5,532 nt of DNA from Candidatus Kaiserbacteria bacterium (GCA_024654165.1 JANLIP010000126.1:1-5532), one strand, 5' to 3'; shown: positions 1 through 5,532, numbered from the stretch's first letter. Notes: generated from the letters alone by a model not told the origin. Translations and numbers: made by a program.

Positions 1-2084
1 GCAGTAAAGACGCAATTGACATGGAGAATGACTTCACTCCGAATTATGTAATCGTCAAAGGAAAGGAGAAAGTAATAGATGAACTCCGTGACATTGCGAA
101 ACGCTCTGATGAAGTGATACTCGCAACCGACCCTGACCGCGAGGGCGAGGCGATTGCATGGCATTTGGCCGAAGCTATAAAACTGAAGAAACCGAAACGT
201 ATTGTCTTTCATGAGATTACCGAGCACGCGGTGCAAGAGGCGCTCGCGCACCCGCGTCTTATCGACGACAACTTGCGCCGGGCACAAGAAGCGCGTCGCG
301 TTTTAGACAGATTGTTCGGCTACGACCTTTCCGGCCTCATCTGGAAAAAGGTGCGGTACGGGCTTTCGGCAGGCAGAGTGCAGTCTCCCGCGTTGCGGAT
401 ATTAATGGAGCGCGAGCGCGAAATTAAAGCATTCGTACCGGAGAAATTCTGGATAGTGAGTGCTGATTTACAGACAAAAAAGAAAGAGGCGTTTACCGCC
501 ACCTGCGCGGAGGAACCAAAAACCGAAGAGGAGGCAAAGAGAATATCGGATTCCGCCAAGGCGGGCGCATGGCATGTGGTTAGTGTTGATGAGACGGAAC
601 AAATGCGAGGCCCTCGCGCGCCATTTACTACTTCTACGCTCCAGCAAGTGGCGTCCACTCGGCTTGGATTTTCTCCTTCGCGCACAATGGGCGTCGCGCA
701 GAAATTATATGAAGCCGGCCACATCTCATATATGCGCACCGACAGCACCAATCTGGGTGCCGAGGCGCAAGCAAATATATTAGCGGTAGTTGCGAGCGAC
801 TTCGGCAAAGAATATGTATCTCCGCGCGTATATAAAACCAAATCCAAGAACGCGCAGGAGGCGCATGAAGCGGTGCGTCCTACTGACGCGAGAAAGAAAA
901 ATCTCGGCGCAAACGAAGAGCAAAAGAAACTCTACGAGCTAATCCGCGCCCGCGCACTCGCGAGCCAAATGACAGAGGCCAAGATGTTGCGCACTAAAAT
1001 ACTCTCCAACATTACAGGCGCGGAGAAAATTCCTGACTTCTACGTAAATGGCTCGCGCGTAATCTTTGACGGCTGGCTCGCAGCAGACCAAGGAGCGCGA
1101 GGCGAAGATGTGGAGCTTCCGAAAGTTGCAAAAGCCGATCCCCTCACCCTGGTTGATGCTAGATTTGAGGGCAAAGAAACCCAGCCTCCAAGCCGTTATT
1201 CCGAGGCAGGACTAGTAAAAGAATTGGAGAAAAGAGGGATTGGAAGGCCTTCCACATACGCCTCAATTATTAAGACTCTGGAAGACCGCGGGTATGTTGA
1301 AAAACAAGGTAGGACACTCCTCCCGACTCCCACGGGCGACGTTGTTTCCTCTTTTATAGAGCAAAATTTCGCAGAATATATAAGCGATACTTTTACCGCA
1401 GAAATGGAGGACGAACTGGATGAAATAGCGGATGGCAAGCGCGAGTATGCAAAGACTCTCAAGAGTTTTTACACGCCATTCCACAAAGCTGTGAAAGGAA
1501 AAGACAAAATTGCAAAAATCACGAATATGGGAGATGCGCCGGCGGAATTCCCATGCCCCATATGCAAGGGCAAGATGGTTTACAAGCTCTCAAAAACAGG
1601 GCGCTTCATGAGTTGTGCCGATTTTCCGAAATGCTTGGGCGCGCGCAAAGAAGACGGCAGTGAAATTGCGCCTCCGAAAGAAATCGGGGAAGCTTGTCCC
1701 GATTGCAGTCTGAAAACCGGAAAATTGTCAGGCGGGCAACTTATTGAACGCGAAGGCAAGTTCGGACGGTTTATCGCCTGCAGTAATTATCCGAAGTGCA
1801 AATTTGTAAAACAAGACCCGATAGAATCGGCACGCGCCAAAACCGGCGTCATGTGTCCTACATGTAAAACCGGCGAGATGTCTGAAAGGCGCGGACGCTT
1901 CGGAATATTTTTCTCCTGTTCAAATTATCCCGATTGCAAAACGGCTATTAAGGCAAAACCTACCGGCGCAACCTGCAAACTCTGCGGTTCTCTCATGATG
2001 CAAGGCACAAAAACCATTCCGGTACGTTGTAGCAACAAGGCCTGCCCCATGCACAACCCGCACAAAATGGACGGAAAGAAATAA
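1..2084 (+). CDS. topA: DNA topoisomerase I (type IA), 5'-truncated by window edge
   Basis: Type IA topoisomerase that relaxes negative supercoils by transient single-strand cleavage. The frame is open to the left edge (first full codon at base 3), so the ATG at 21 is an internal Met; the residues before it (SKDAID) fit the family just after the missing TOPRIM start with its catalytic Glu. Counting from that Met: TOPRIM acidic motif DPDREGEAIAW at about 37-47, GLSAGRVQSPALR at about 114-126, active-site Tyr237 in HISYMRTDSTN, and PPSRYSEAGLVKELEKRGIG from 389. The C-terminus carries four C4 zinc ribbons: Cys512/515/532/538, 559/562/587/593, 612/615/633/639 and 652/655/670/675. The last has shorter spacing (X14, X4) than the others. 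The gene ends with TAA 52 bases before rel on the same strand. No frameshift is seen. The identification is very secure; only the N-terminus is missing. Confidence 0.97.
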   Translation, partial: SKDAIDMENDFTPNYVIVKGKEKVIDELRDIAKRSDEVILATDPDREGEAIAWHLAEAIKLKKPKRIVFHEITEHAVQEALAHPRLIDDNLRRAQEARRVLDRLFGYDLSGLIWKKVRYGLSAGRVQSPALRILMEREREIKAFVPEKFWIVSADLQTKKKEAFTATCAEEPKTEEEAKRISDSAKAGAWHVVSVDETEQMRGPRAPFTTSTLQQVASTRLGFSPSRTMGVAQKLYEAGHISYMRTDSTNLGAEAQANILAVVASDFGKEYVSPRVYKTKSKNAQEAHEAVRPTDARKKNLGANEEQKKLYELIRARALASQMTEAKMLRTKILSNITGAEKIPDFYVNGSRVIFDGWLAADQGARGEDVELPKVAKADPLTLVDARFEGKETQPPSRYSEAGLVKELEKRGIGRPSTYASIIKTLEDRGYVEKQGRTLLPTPTGDVVSSFIEQNFAEYISDTFTAEMEDELDEIADGKREYAKTLKSFYTPFHKAVKGKDKIAKITNMGDAPAEFPCPICKGKMVYKLSKTGRFMSCADFPKCLGARKEDGSEIAPPKEIGEACPDCSLKTGKLSGGQLIEREGKFGRFIACSNYPKCKFVKQDPIESARAKTGVMCPTCKTGEMSERRGRFGIFFSCSNYPDCKTAIKAKPTGATCKLCGSLMMQGTKTIPVRCSNKACPMHNPHKMDGKK

Positions 2085-2099
2085 CAAGCGTGTTTGACT

Positions 2100-2125
2100 C
2101 GTTGCACGGCTCAACGCCTCGGCGT
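2100..2125. repeat. Overlapping short inverted repeats between topA and rel
   Basis: Two small dyads lie in the 52-base gap. CGTTG (2100-2104) pairs with CAACG (2112-2116) over a 7-base loop, and ACGCC (2114-2118) mirrors GGCGT (2121-2125). Neither is followed by a T-run, so this is not a convincing topA terminator. They overlap the proposed rel -35 to -10 region and could be an operator, but five-base arms also arise by chance. Confidence 0.25.
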
Positions 2126-2130
2126 ATCAT
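2102..2130 (+). promoter_or_regulatory. Candidate sigma70-type promoter for rel, leaderless geometry
   Basis: TTGCAC (2102-2107) and TATCAT (2125-2130) are separated by 17 bases. TATCAT matches the TATAAT consensus at 5 of 6 positions; the -35 matches TTGACA only at TTG. Six bases separate the -10 from the ATG at 2137, so transcription would be expected to start on or beside the A of the start codon. There is no usable Shine-Dalgarno sequence, which agrees with a leaderless transcript. Read-through from topA is also possible. Confidence 0.45.
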
Positions 2131-2136
2131 CGTGGA

Positions 2137-3687
2137 ATGGTAAAGCCCCGAACACTAAAAGATATTCTGGACGCAATGTCCAGCAAAGACGCGAAGGATG
2201 TTGCTCTCGTAACAACTGCATATGATTTTGCGCAAAAAGCTCACAAGGATCAAAAGCGCTACTCCGGCGACCCATATTTTGTGCACGTCGCAGAGGTCGG
2301 GTACCTTCTTGCAGGCGCCGGAATGTGCCCAGAGGCCACAACTGCAGGACTCCTGCATGACTCCATTGAAGACGCGGGCGTTAAACCCCTAACTATCAAA
2401 GATCTGTTCGGGGAAGAGGTCCTTACGCTTGTAGAGGGCGTAACCAAGCTGGGAACTCTGCGGTACCGCGGAATGGAACGGCACACGGAATCTCTGCGCA
2501 AACTTTTTGCGGCAACTGCACAAGATATACGCGTCCTAATCATTAAATTGATGGACCGCCTCCACAACGCACGCACTCTGGGACACGTGCCAAAAGACGA
2601 AAAACGAAAGCGCATTGCTCTTGAAACGCTGGAGATATATGCGCCTATTGCAGACAGGCTTGGTATGAGTGTCGTGAAGAACGAGTTGGAAGATGCTGCG
2701 TTTCCTTTCGTTTATCCGAAAGAATATGAAAAGACCAAGGCTGTTTTTACCGAGAGGAAGAGCGAGAATGAAAGGCGTTTAGAAAAAACGGAGCACGACA
2801 TGAAGCGCGAGTTCGCAGAAGCCGGATTGCGCAGCTTTCGTACCGAAGCGAGAATAAAGGGCATTTACAGCCTATACCAAAAACTGGAACGCAAGAATTG
2901 GGATGTTTCAAAGATCTACGACATGAGGGCCCTTCGCGTGATTTTTCCAACTGTGGCCGAATGTTATACGGCGCTAGGGATAATTCATGGACATTGGCGT
3001 CCCGTACCGGGAAAAATCAAGGACTACATTGCCTTTCCTAAGCCTAATGGCTACCAGAGTATTCACACGACTGTTTACACTGGAGACGGAGGCGCATTAG
3101 AAATCCAGTTGCGCACAGAATCAATGCACCACGAGGCGCTGTACGGAATTGCATCGCACCTCACCTATAAGGAAGCCCAACAAGCTGGGCTCGTGCAAAA
3201 AATCGGCAGTCGAGGCGGATTAGAGTGGATGCGCCAATTCTTCCCAAGGCGAGGTAAGGAAAAGGATAGCGCGCCTTCAATGCAACAAAGCAGGGGCCCG
3301 ATGGGCGTACCCGAGTGGATCAAGGAACTGGGCCGGGCGCATCAGGGGGTAGGAAAATCCGATGAATATATGGATACTCTCAAAACGGATTTCTTCAGCC
3401 ATCGAGTCTTCGTCTTCACTCCGAGGGGCGATGTTATAGACCTTCCGCTGGAAGCTACTCCGATTGATTTTGCATACGCAATTCATTCCGACCTAGGCAA
3501 CAAAATGTCGGGTGCGCGCGTAAACGGGAAAATGGTTTCTCTTGACACTGCTCTGCACAATGGCGATATGGTTGAGGTAATTACCAAAGCCTCTGCACAT
3601 CCTTCGCGCAAGTGGCAGGATATAGCGAAGACAAACATGGCAAAAAAGCACATTCGCGCGGCGCTCGCAGAAAGAAAAACTCCCTAG
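2137..3687 (+). CDS. rel: Rel/SpoT-family (p)ppGpp synthetase/hydrolase, C-terminally short (HD-SYN-TGS)
   Basis: Stringent-response enzyme, cytosolic, predicted to make (p)ppGpp from ATP and GDP/GTP and to hydrolyse it. HD hydrolase domain (about 25-150): Arg41, His50, His74-Asp75, Glu78-Asp79 and DRLHN at 140-144 are all present. Synthetase domain (about 210-345): ARIKGIYSLYQKL from 238, Asp262 in YDMRALRV, KDYIAFPKPNGYQSIHTT from 295, and Glu322 in LEIQLRT. A TGS domain spans about 422-484. The protein stops 516 residues in, just after the helix that follows TGS; long Rel proteins are usually about 700-750 residues and continue with helical, zinc-finger/RIS and ACT domains. An in-frame TGA at 2095-2097 bounds the frame and ATG 2137 is its first Met; ATG 2176 is an alternative. 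Neither has a clear ribosome binding site. The usual AAHW after the synthetase is ASHL here. Predicted bifunctional; which activity dominates cannot be read from sequence. Confidence 0.93.
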   Translation: MVKPRTLKDILDAMSSKDAKDVALVTTAYDFAQKAHKDQKRYSGDPYFVHVAEVGYLLAGAGMCPEATTAGLLHDSIEDAGVKPLTIKDLFGEEVLTLVEGVTKLGTLRYRGMERHTESLRKLFAATAQDIRVLIIKLMDRLHNARTLGHVPKDEKRKRIALETLEIYAPIADRLGMSVVKNELEDAAFPFVYPKEYEKTKAVFTERKSENERRLEKTEHDMKREFAEAGLRSFRTEARIKGIYSLYQKLERKNWDVSKIYDMRALRVIFPTVAECYTALGIIHGHWRPVPGKIKDYIAFPKPNGYQSIHTTVYTGDGGALEIQLRTESMHHEALYGIASHLTYKEAQQAGLVQKIGSRGGLEWMRQFFPRRGKEKDSAPSMQQSRGPMGVPEWIKELGRAHQGVGKSDEYMDTLKTDFFSHRVFVFTPRGDVIDLPLEATPIDFAYAIHSDLGNKMSGARVNGKMVSLDTALHNGDMVEVITKASAHPSRKWQDIAKTNMAKKHIRAALAERKTP

Positions 3688-3689
3688 AA

Positions 3690-4676
3690 TCAAACTGTGA
3701 AATTCTTGATTGAGTAGAGTTCGTCCTCTTTTTCCGTCTCTGCGGGAACTGCCGGCTTTGGGACTTCTGCGGCGATTGCCTCGTCCGCTGGTTGGGTTGA
3801 TACCGCTGGAATTTCTGCAGATGAGGGAGAGCCTTCGGTTTGCACGGCCTTTTCGTGCTGGCGAGTGAATACTTCGCGTATATGAACAAGATCGTCAACA
3901 GAAAAGAAATCAATAAGCACTTTTCCGCCTTGATCTTTTTTTTCTATGCGCACGCGAGTGCCCAGCTTCTCTGTAAGTTCGCGCTCAAGTAAAAGCAATT
4001 CTGGAGTCAGGTCCACTTTGCGCGTGCGCTCTGTGGCAATTCTACGCGCCACTTGCTCGGCATCCCGCACAGTAAGCTTTCTCTCCATAATTTCCTTAAA
4101 AAGAGTATTCTGCATTTCCGCGCGGTCTATAAGCATTAGAAGCGGGCGGGTGTGCCCTTCGCTGATTTCTCCTGCCGCCAGAGCGTCTTGCATATGCTGA
4201 GGAAGCGCCAGGATGCGGAGAGTGTTGGAGACATATTCACGGCTTTTGCCGACGCGTTTCCCCACCTCCACATGCTTCAGGCCGAATTCCGAGACGAGCC
4301 TTTGGAATGCTTTCGCGCGATCCATTACATTCAAATCTTCGCGCTGTAAATTTTCTATTATGGCAAGTTCAAGCTTTACCCTATCGCTATCTTCCGATGT
4401 GCGAATAACGACGGGCACTTGAGAAATTCCAGCAAGCTTGGCCGCGCGCAATCTGCGCTCGCCCGCCACCAATTCATACTCCACAAAAATCCCCTCCCCC
4501 GGGCGTTCAATTTCTTTGCGCGTTACAGTGAGCGGTTGAAGTACGCCGTACTGGCGGATTGATTCAGCGAGTGAAGCGAGAGCCGTCTCTTCAAATACCT
4601 TGCGCGGTTGAAACGGGTTGGGCTTTATTCGGTCAACCTCAACCCAAAATATAGAGTCATTGTAGTAGCCGGACAT
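3690..4676 (-). CDS. parB: Chromosome-partitioning protein ParB (Spo0J family) with extended tail
   Basis: CTP-dependent DNA clamp that loads at parS and spreads, normally working with ParA and SMC. N-terminal CTP-binding domain: PNPFQPR at 19-25, AGERRLRAAKLAG at 71-83 and ENLQREDLN at 108-116. The usual Pro after LN is Val (NVMDRA). The central HTH is around 133-160 (VEVGKRVGKSREYVSNTLR), followed by EGHTRPLL. The C-terminal dimerisation segment spans about 228-270 (LGTRVRI, KVLIDFFS). Residues about 275-318 are Pro/Ala/Glu-rich and probably disordered, and the protein ends DELYSIKNFTV, a tail beyond the normal ParB end. The gene is convergent with rel, the stop codons being 2 bases apart, and divergent from tRNA-Leu. 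No parA is in the window. The start follows a TATAAT box by six bases and has no Shine-Dalgarno. A Noc/KorB-like role is possible, but chromosomal ParB fits best. Confidence 0.94.
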   Translation of the reverse strand: MSGYYNDSIFWVEVDRIKPNPFQPRKVFEETALASLAESIRQYGVLQPLTVTRKEIERPGEGIFVEYELVAGERRLRAAKLAGISQVPVVIRTSEDSDRVKLELAIIENLQREDLNVMDRAKAFQRLVSEFGLKHVEVGKRVGKSREYVSNTLRILALPQHMQDALAAGEISEGHTRPLLMLIDRAEMQNTLFKEIMERKLTVRDAEQVARRIATERTRKVDLTPELLLLERELTEKLGTRVRIEKKDQGGKVLIDFFSVDDLVHIREVFTRQHEKAVQTEGSPSSAEIPAVSTQPADEAIAAEVPKPAVPAETEKEDELYSIKNFTV

Positions 4677-4682
4677 GGGTAA

Positions 4683-4711
4683 ATTATACAGTATCTATTA
4701 TCGCCTATACA
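4683..4711 (-). promoter_or_regulatory. parB promoter with perfect -10, leaderless geometry
   Basis: On the minus strand a perfect TATAAT (4688-4683) is followed by TTACCC and then the parB ATG (4676-4674). The six-base gap puts the expected start site on the A of ATG. At a 17-base spacer the -35 position reads TGTATA (4711-4706), a poor 3-of-6 match to TTGACA. The -10 is the strong part of this call; the -35 may be dispensable or contacted by an activator. Confidence 0.6.
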
Positions 4712-4712
4712 G
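4685..4712. repeat. Direct repeat TATACAG x2, 21-base period, in parB promoter
   Basis: TATACAG occurs at 4685-4691 and again at 4706-4712 (CTGTATA on the parB strand). Start to start is 21 bases, about two turns of B-DNA, so both copies face the same side of the helix. One copy overlaps the -10 and the other the -35 position of parB. This suits a regulator site, but AT-rich 7-mers can repeat by chance. Confidence 0.35.
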
Positions 4713-4734
4713 CACGCTCAGGTGTGATTAAGGT

Positions 4735-4763
4735 TTGTTTTTCATGCGAAATCGCCGTACACT
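4735..4763 (+). promoter_or_regulatory. Candidate promoter for tRNA-Leu and downstream ORF
   Basis: TTGTTT (4735-4740) and TACACT (4758-4763) have a 17-base spacer. Each matches consensus partly (3 of 6 and 4 of 6). The predicted start near 4770 lies just ahead of the tRNA 5' end at 4774, a sensible position for a short-leader tRNA transcript. No terminator lies between the tRNA and the endonuclease ORF, so both would share this promoter. Confidence 0.45.
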
Positions 4764-4773
4764 GGCTTAGTTT

Positions 4774-4857
4774 GGGCGAGTGTCGGAACTGGTAGACGAC
4801 CGCGACTCAAAATCGCGTGAGCGCAAGCTCGTGAGGGTTCGATTCCCTCCTCGCCCA
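4774..4857 (+). tRNA. tRNA-Leu(CAA)
   Basis: Complete class II cloverleaf, 84 bases. The acceptor GGGCGAG (4774-4780) pairs fully with CTCGCCC (4850-4856), with A73 at 4857. The D stem is TCG/CGA (4783-4785/4797-4799) with GG in the loop. The anticodon stem is CGCGA/TCGCG (4801-4805/4813-4817) with loop CTCAAAA and anticodon CAA at 4808-4810, reading UUG. The long variable arm is GAGC-GCAA-GCTC (4819-4830), as expected for Leu. The T arm is GAGGG-TTCGATT-CCCTC (4833-4849). CCA is not encoded (CTG follows), so CCA-adding enzyme is needed. No intron interrupts it. Confidence 0.97.
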
Positions 4858-4860
4858 CTG

Positions 4861-5439
4861 ATGAGTACAAAGAACAAGCAATCATTGGCATATATTATCG
4901 GGGTCGCCTTGGGCGACGGTAACCTTTCAAACCCCAATGGTAGAGCGGTTCGTTTGCGAATTACTTGTGACACAAGATATCCGAGGTTGATTAAAGACAT
5001 AATGTCCTCATTACGTCATTTATTTCCGGAAAACAGAGTTTCAATCGTATATGCCAAAAACATAGACACATACATAAATATCAGTGTCTACTCAAACCAG
5101 TTAAAAACGCTGATGCCTTGGCGTATCGGGAGAGGATCGAAGCAAGTTCAACAAGCTCATGTTCCCACATGGATTAAAGATGAACCAATATATAGCAAGG
5201 AGTGTTTGAGAGGTTTAATTCAAACAGATGGAAGTATTTATCACGACCGTGGATACTTAATGATTAACTTCACGAATAACTGTTTTTCTCTTGCCAACGA
5301 CGTATATAAAATGCTTCAGACTCTTGGCTTCCGCCCTACGTTTACCACAACCGCAGTTGCTCGTAATAAGAAATACACTGTCCGAATCGCAAGAAATCCA
5401 AATGAATTAATAAGGAAACTCAGACTTTATAAAGCTTAG
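4861..5439 (+). CDS. LAGLIDADG homing endonuclease, two-motif, free-standing
   Basis: A 192-residue protein with two LAGLIDADG-type helices: SLAYIIGVALGDGN (8-21, acidic Asp19) and CLRGLIQTDGS (115-125, Asp123). The roughly 100-residue spacing is normal for single-chain monomeric enzymes, and each motif is followed by strand-rich sequence as in the DNA-binding saddle. Predicted to make a site-specific double-strand break that promotes copying of its own locus; maturase activity is possible. The ATG at 4861 comes three bases after the tRNA-Leu discriminator base. The frame is open upstream through the tRNA to a TAG at 4768-4770, but codons there only encode tRNA sequence, so I reject the GTG at 4780. 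No Shine-Dalgarno is present. Sampled 60-base lines are 33-37% G+C, against 53-57% in topA, rel and parB, which indicates recent acquisition. No intron core or intein motif surrounds it in the window. Confidence 0.88.
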   Translation: MSTKNKQSLAYIIGVALGDGNLSNPNGRAVRLRITCDTRYPRLIKDIMSSLRHLFPENRVSIVYAKNIDTYINISVYSNQLKTLMPWRIGRGSKQVQQAHVPTWIKDEPIYSKECLRGLIQTDGSIYHDRGYLMINFTNNCFSLANDVYKMLQTLGFRPTFTTTAVARNKKYTVRIARNPNELIRKLRLYKA

Positions 5440-5454
5440 CGCAAAACGCTAGGC
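5434..5454. repeat. Hairpin overlapping the endonuclease stop codon
   Basis: GCTTAGCG (5434-5441) pairs with CGCTAGGC (5447-5454): eight base pairs including one G-T wobble, with a CAAAA loop. The TAG stop lies inside the left arm. No T-run follows on the + strand, so it is not a canonical terminator; it may protect the mRNA 3' end or mark an element boundary. Confidence 0.45.
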
Positions 5455-5463
5455 AACTACAAC

Positions 5464-5484
5464 CGAGACCCTCCTCCGGCACCA
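5464..5484 (+). pseudogene. tRNA 3'-end-like fragment with CCA
   Basis: The stretch reads CGAGA, CCCTC, CTCCGGC, A, CCA in order. This matches the right half of a T loop, the 3' side of a T stem, a seven-base acceptor strand, a discriminator A and an encoded CCA. No matching T-stem 5' side (GAGGG) or acceptor 5' strand (GCCGGAG) lies just upstream, so a complete tRNA is not possible here. It shares CGA-N2-CCCTCCTC with the 3' part of the intact tRNA-Leu at 4774-4857, but the acceptor differs (CTCCGGC against CTCGCCC), so it is not a simple duplicate. It could be a remnant of a displaced or disrupted tRNA gene, or a coincidence. Confidence 0.35.
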
Positions 5485-5512
5485 GAAAAGAAGCTAGCTA
5501 TTCTTGCTTTTC
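5485..5512 (+). terminator. Weak terminator-like stem-loop
   Basis: GAAAAGAAG (5485-5493) pairs with CTTGCTTTTC (5503-5512), nine pairs with one bulged G and a nine-base loop. The 3' arm is T-rich. The stem is AT-rich and weak, and no clean T-run follows beyond TTTTC, so termination is uncertain. It begins right after the tRNA-3'-end-like CCA, which is where a tRNA terminator would sit. The remaining bases to 5532 are AT-rich and show nothing I can name. Confidence 0.3.
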
Positions 5513-5532
5513 ATACCATATTTTATCTAGCG

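Noticed and set aside
1..2084. ATG at 21 as the true topA start
   Set aside because: The frame stays open to the window edge with family-like residues before it, and the TOPRIM N-terminal catalytic strand would be lost.
3686..3711. Bidirectional intrinsic terminator between rel and parB
   Set aside because: Stems are only five to six AT-rich pairs with 11-12 base loops, and the nearest T-runs are not adjacent.
4780..4860. GTG start at 4780 giving a 219-residue endonuclease
   Set aside because: The extra 27 codons are exactly the tRNA-Leu sequence read as protein. The LAGLIDADG fold begins normally soon after the ATG at 4861.
4767..5000. Minus-strand ORF containing GGNRTLTSLRSRDFESRSS
   Set aside because: This is the well-known artefact of translating the antisense of a tRNA gene, and it overlaps the endonuclease CDS.
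4774..5484. Classical integrative element with attL at tRNA-Leu and attR at 5464-5484
   Set aside because: The acceptor strands differ (CTCGCCC against CTCCGGC), the shared block is short, and no integrase gene is in the window.
4858..5532. Group I intron hosting the endonuclease within tRNA-Leu
   Set aside because: The tRNA is complete without a break, and I see no convincing P3-P8 or P7 elements. GGCAAC followed by CCGAG near 5452-5467 loosely recalls a group I core strand, but its partners are absent.
1..5532. CRISPR arrays, insertion sequences or long repeats
   Set aside because: I found no regularly spaced repeats, terminal inverted repeats or transposase motifs.

Overview
The window suggests a bacterium with a small, tightly packed genome, most likely a member of the Candidate Phyla Radiation (Patescibacteria, perhaps Parcubacteria-like). 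The reasons are the gene set, a Rel enzyme cut short after its TGS domain, starts without Shine-Dalgarno sequences, a tRNA without encoded CCA, and a LAGLIDADG endonuclease ORF directly behind that tRNA. This placement is an inference from style and protein character, not from a marker gene.

Layout, left to right: (1) the 3' part of topA (DNA topoisomerase I, + strand, ending at 2084); its first several tens of codons lie before the window. (2) After 52 bases, a Rel/SpoT-family (p)ppGpp synthetase/hydrolase gene (+, 2137-3687) with intact-looking HD and synthetase domains and a TGS domain, but no C-terminal helical, zinc-finger/RIS or ACT domains. (3) Only 2 bases later and on the opposite strand, parB (3690-4676), with CTP-binding motifs, HTH, C-terminal dimerisation domain and an added acidic/proline/alanine-rich tail. 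(4) A 97-base divergent region holding a parB promoter on one strand and a tRNA promoter on the other. (5) tRNA-Leu(CAA), 4774-4857, a complete class II tRNA. (6) Three bases after the tRNA, a 192-residue two-motif LAGLIDADG homing endonuclease gene (4861-5439) that is clearly more AT-rich than its neighbours. (7) About 90 bases without a gene but with two hairpins and a 21-base stretch that looks like the 3' end of another tRNA, including CCA.

The three host genes are core functions: supercoil relaxation, stringent response and chromosome segregation. The tRNA-endonuclease unit is the accessory part. Two recurring themes deserve attention. The rel and parB starts both have a -10-like hexamer ending exactly six bases before the ATG, as expected for leaderless mRNAs. 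The endonuclease start would also become almost leaderless if the tRNA 3' end is cut from a shared transcript. I did not find a wholly new multi-gene system. The most unusual locus is the tRNA-Leu / homing endonuclease / tRNA-3'-end-like arrangement at the right end.
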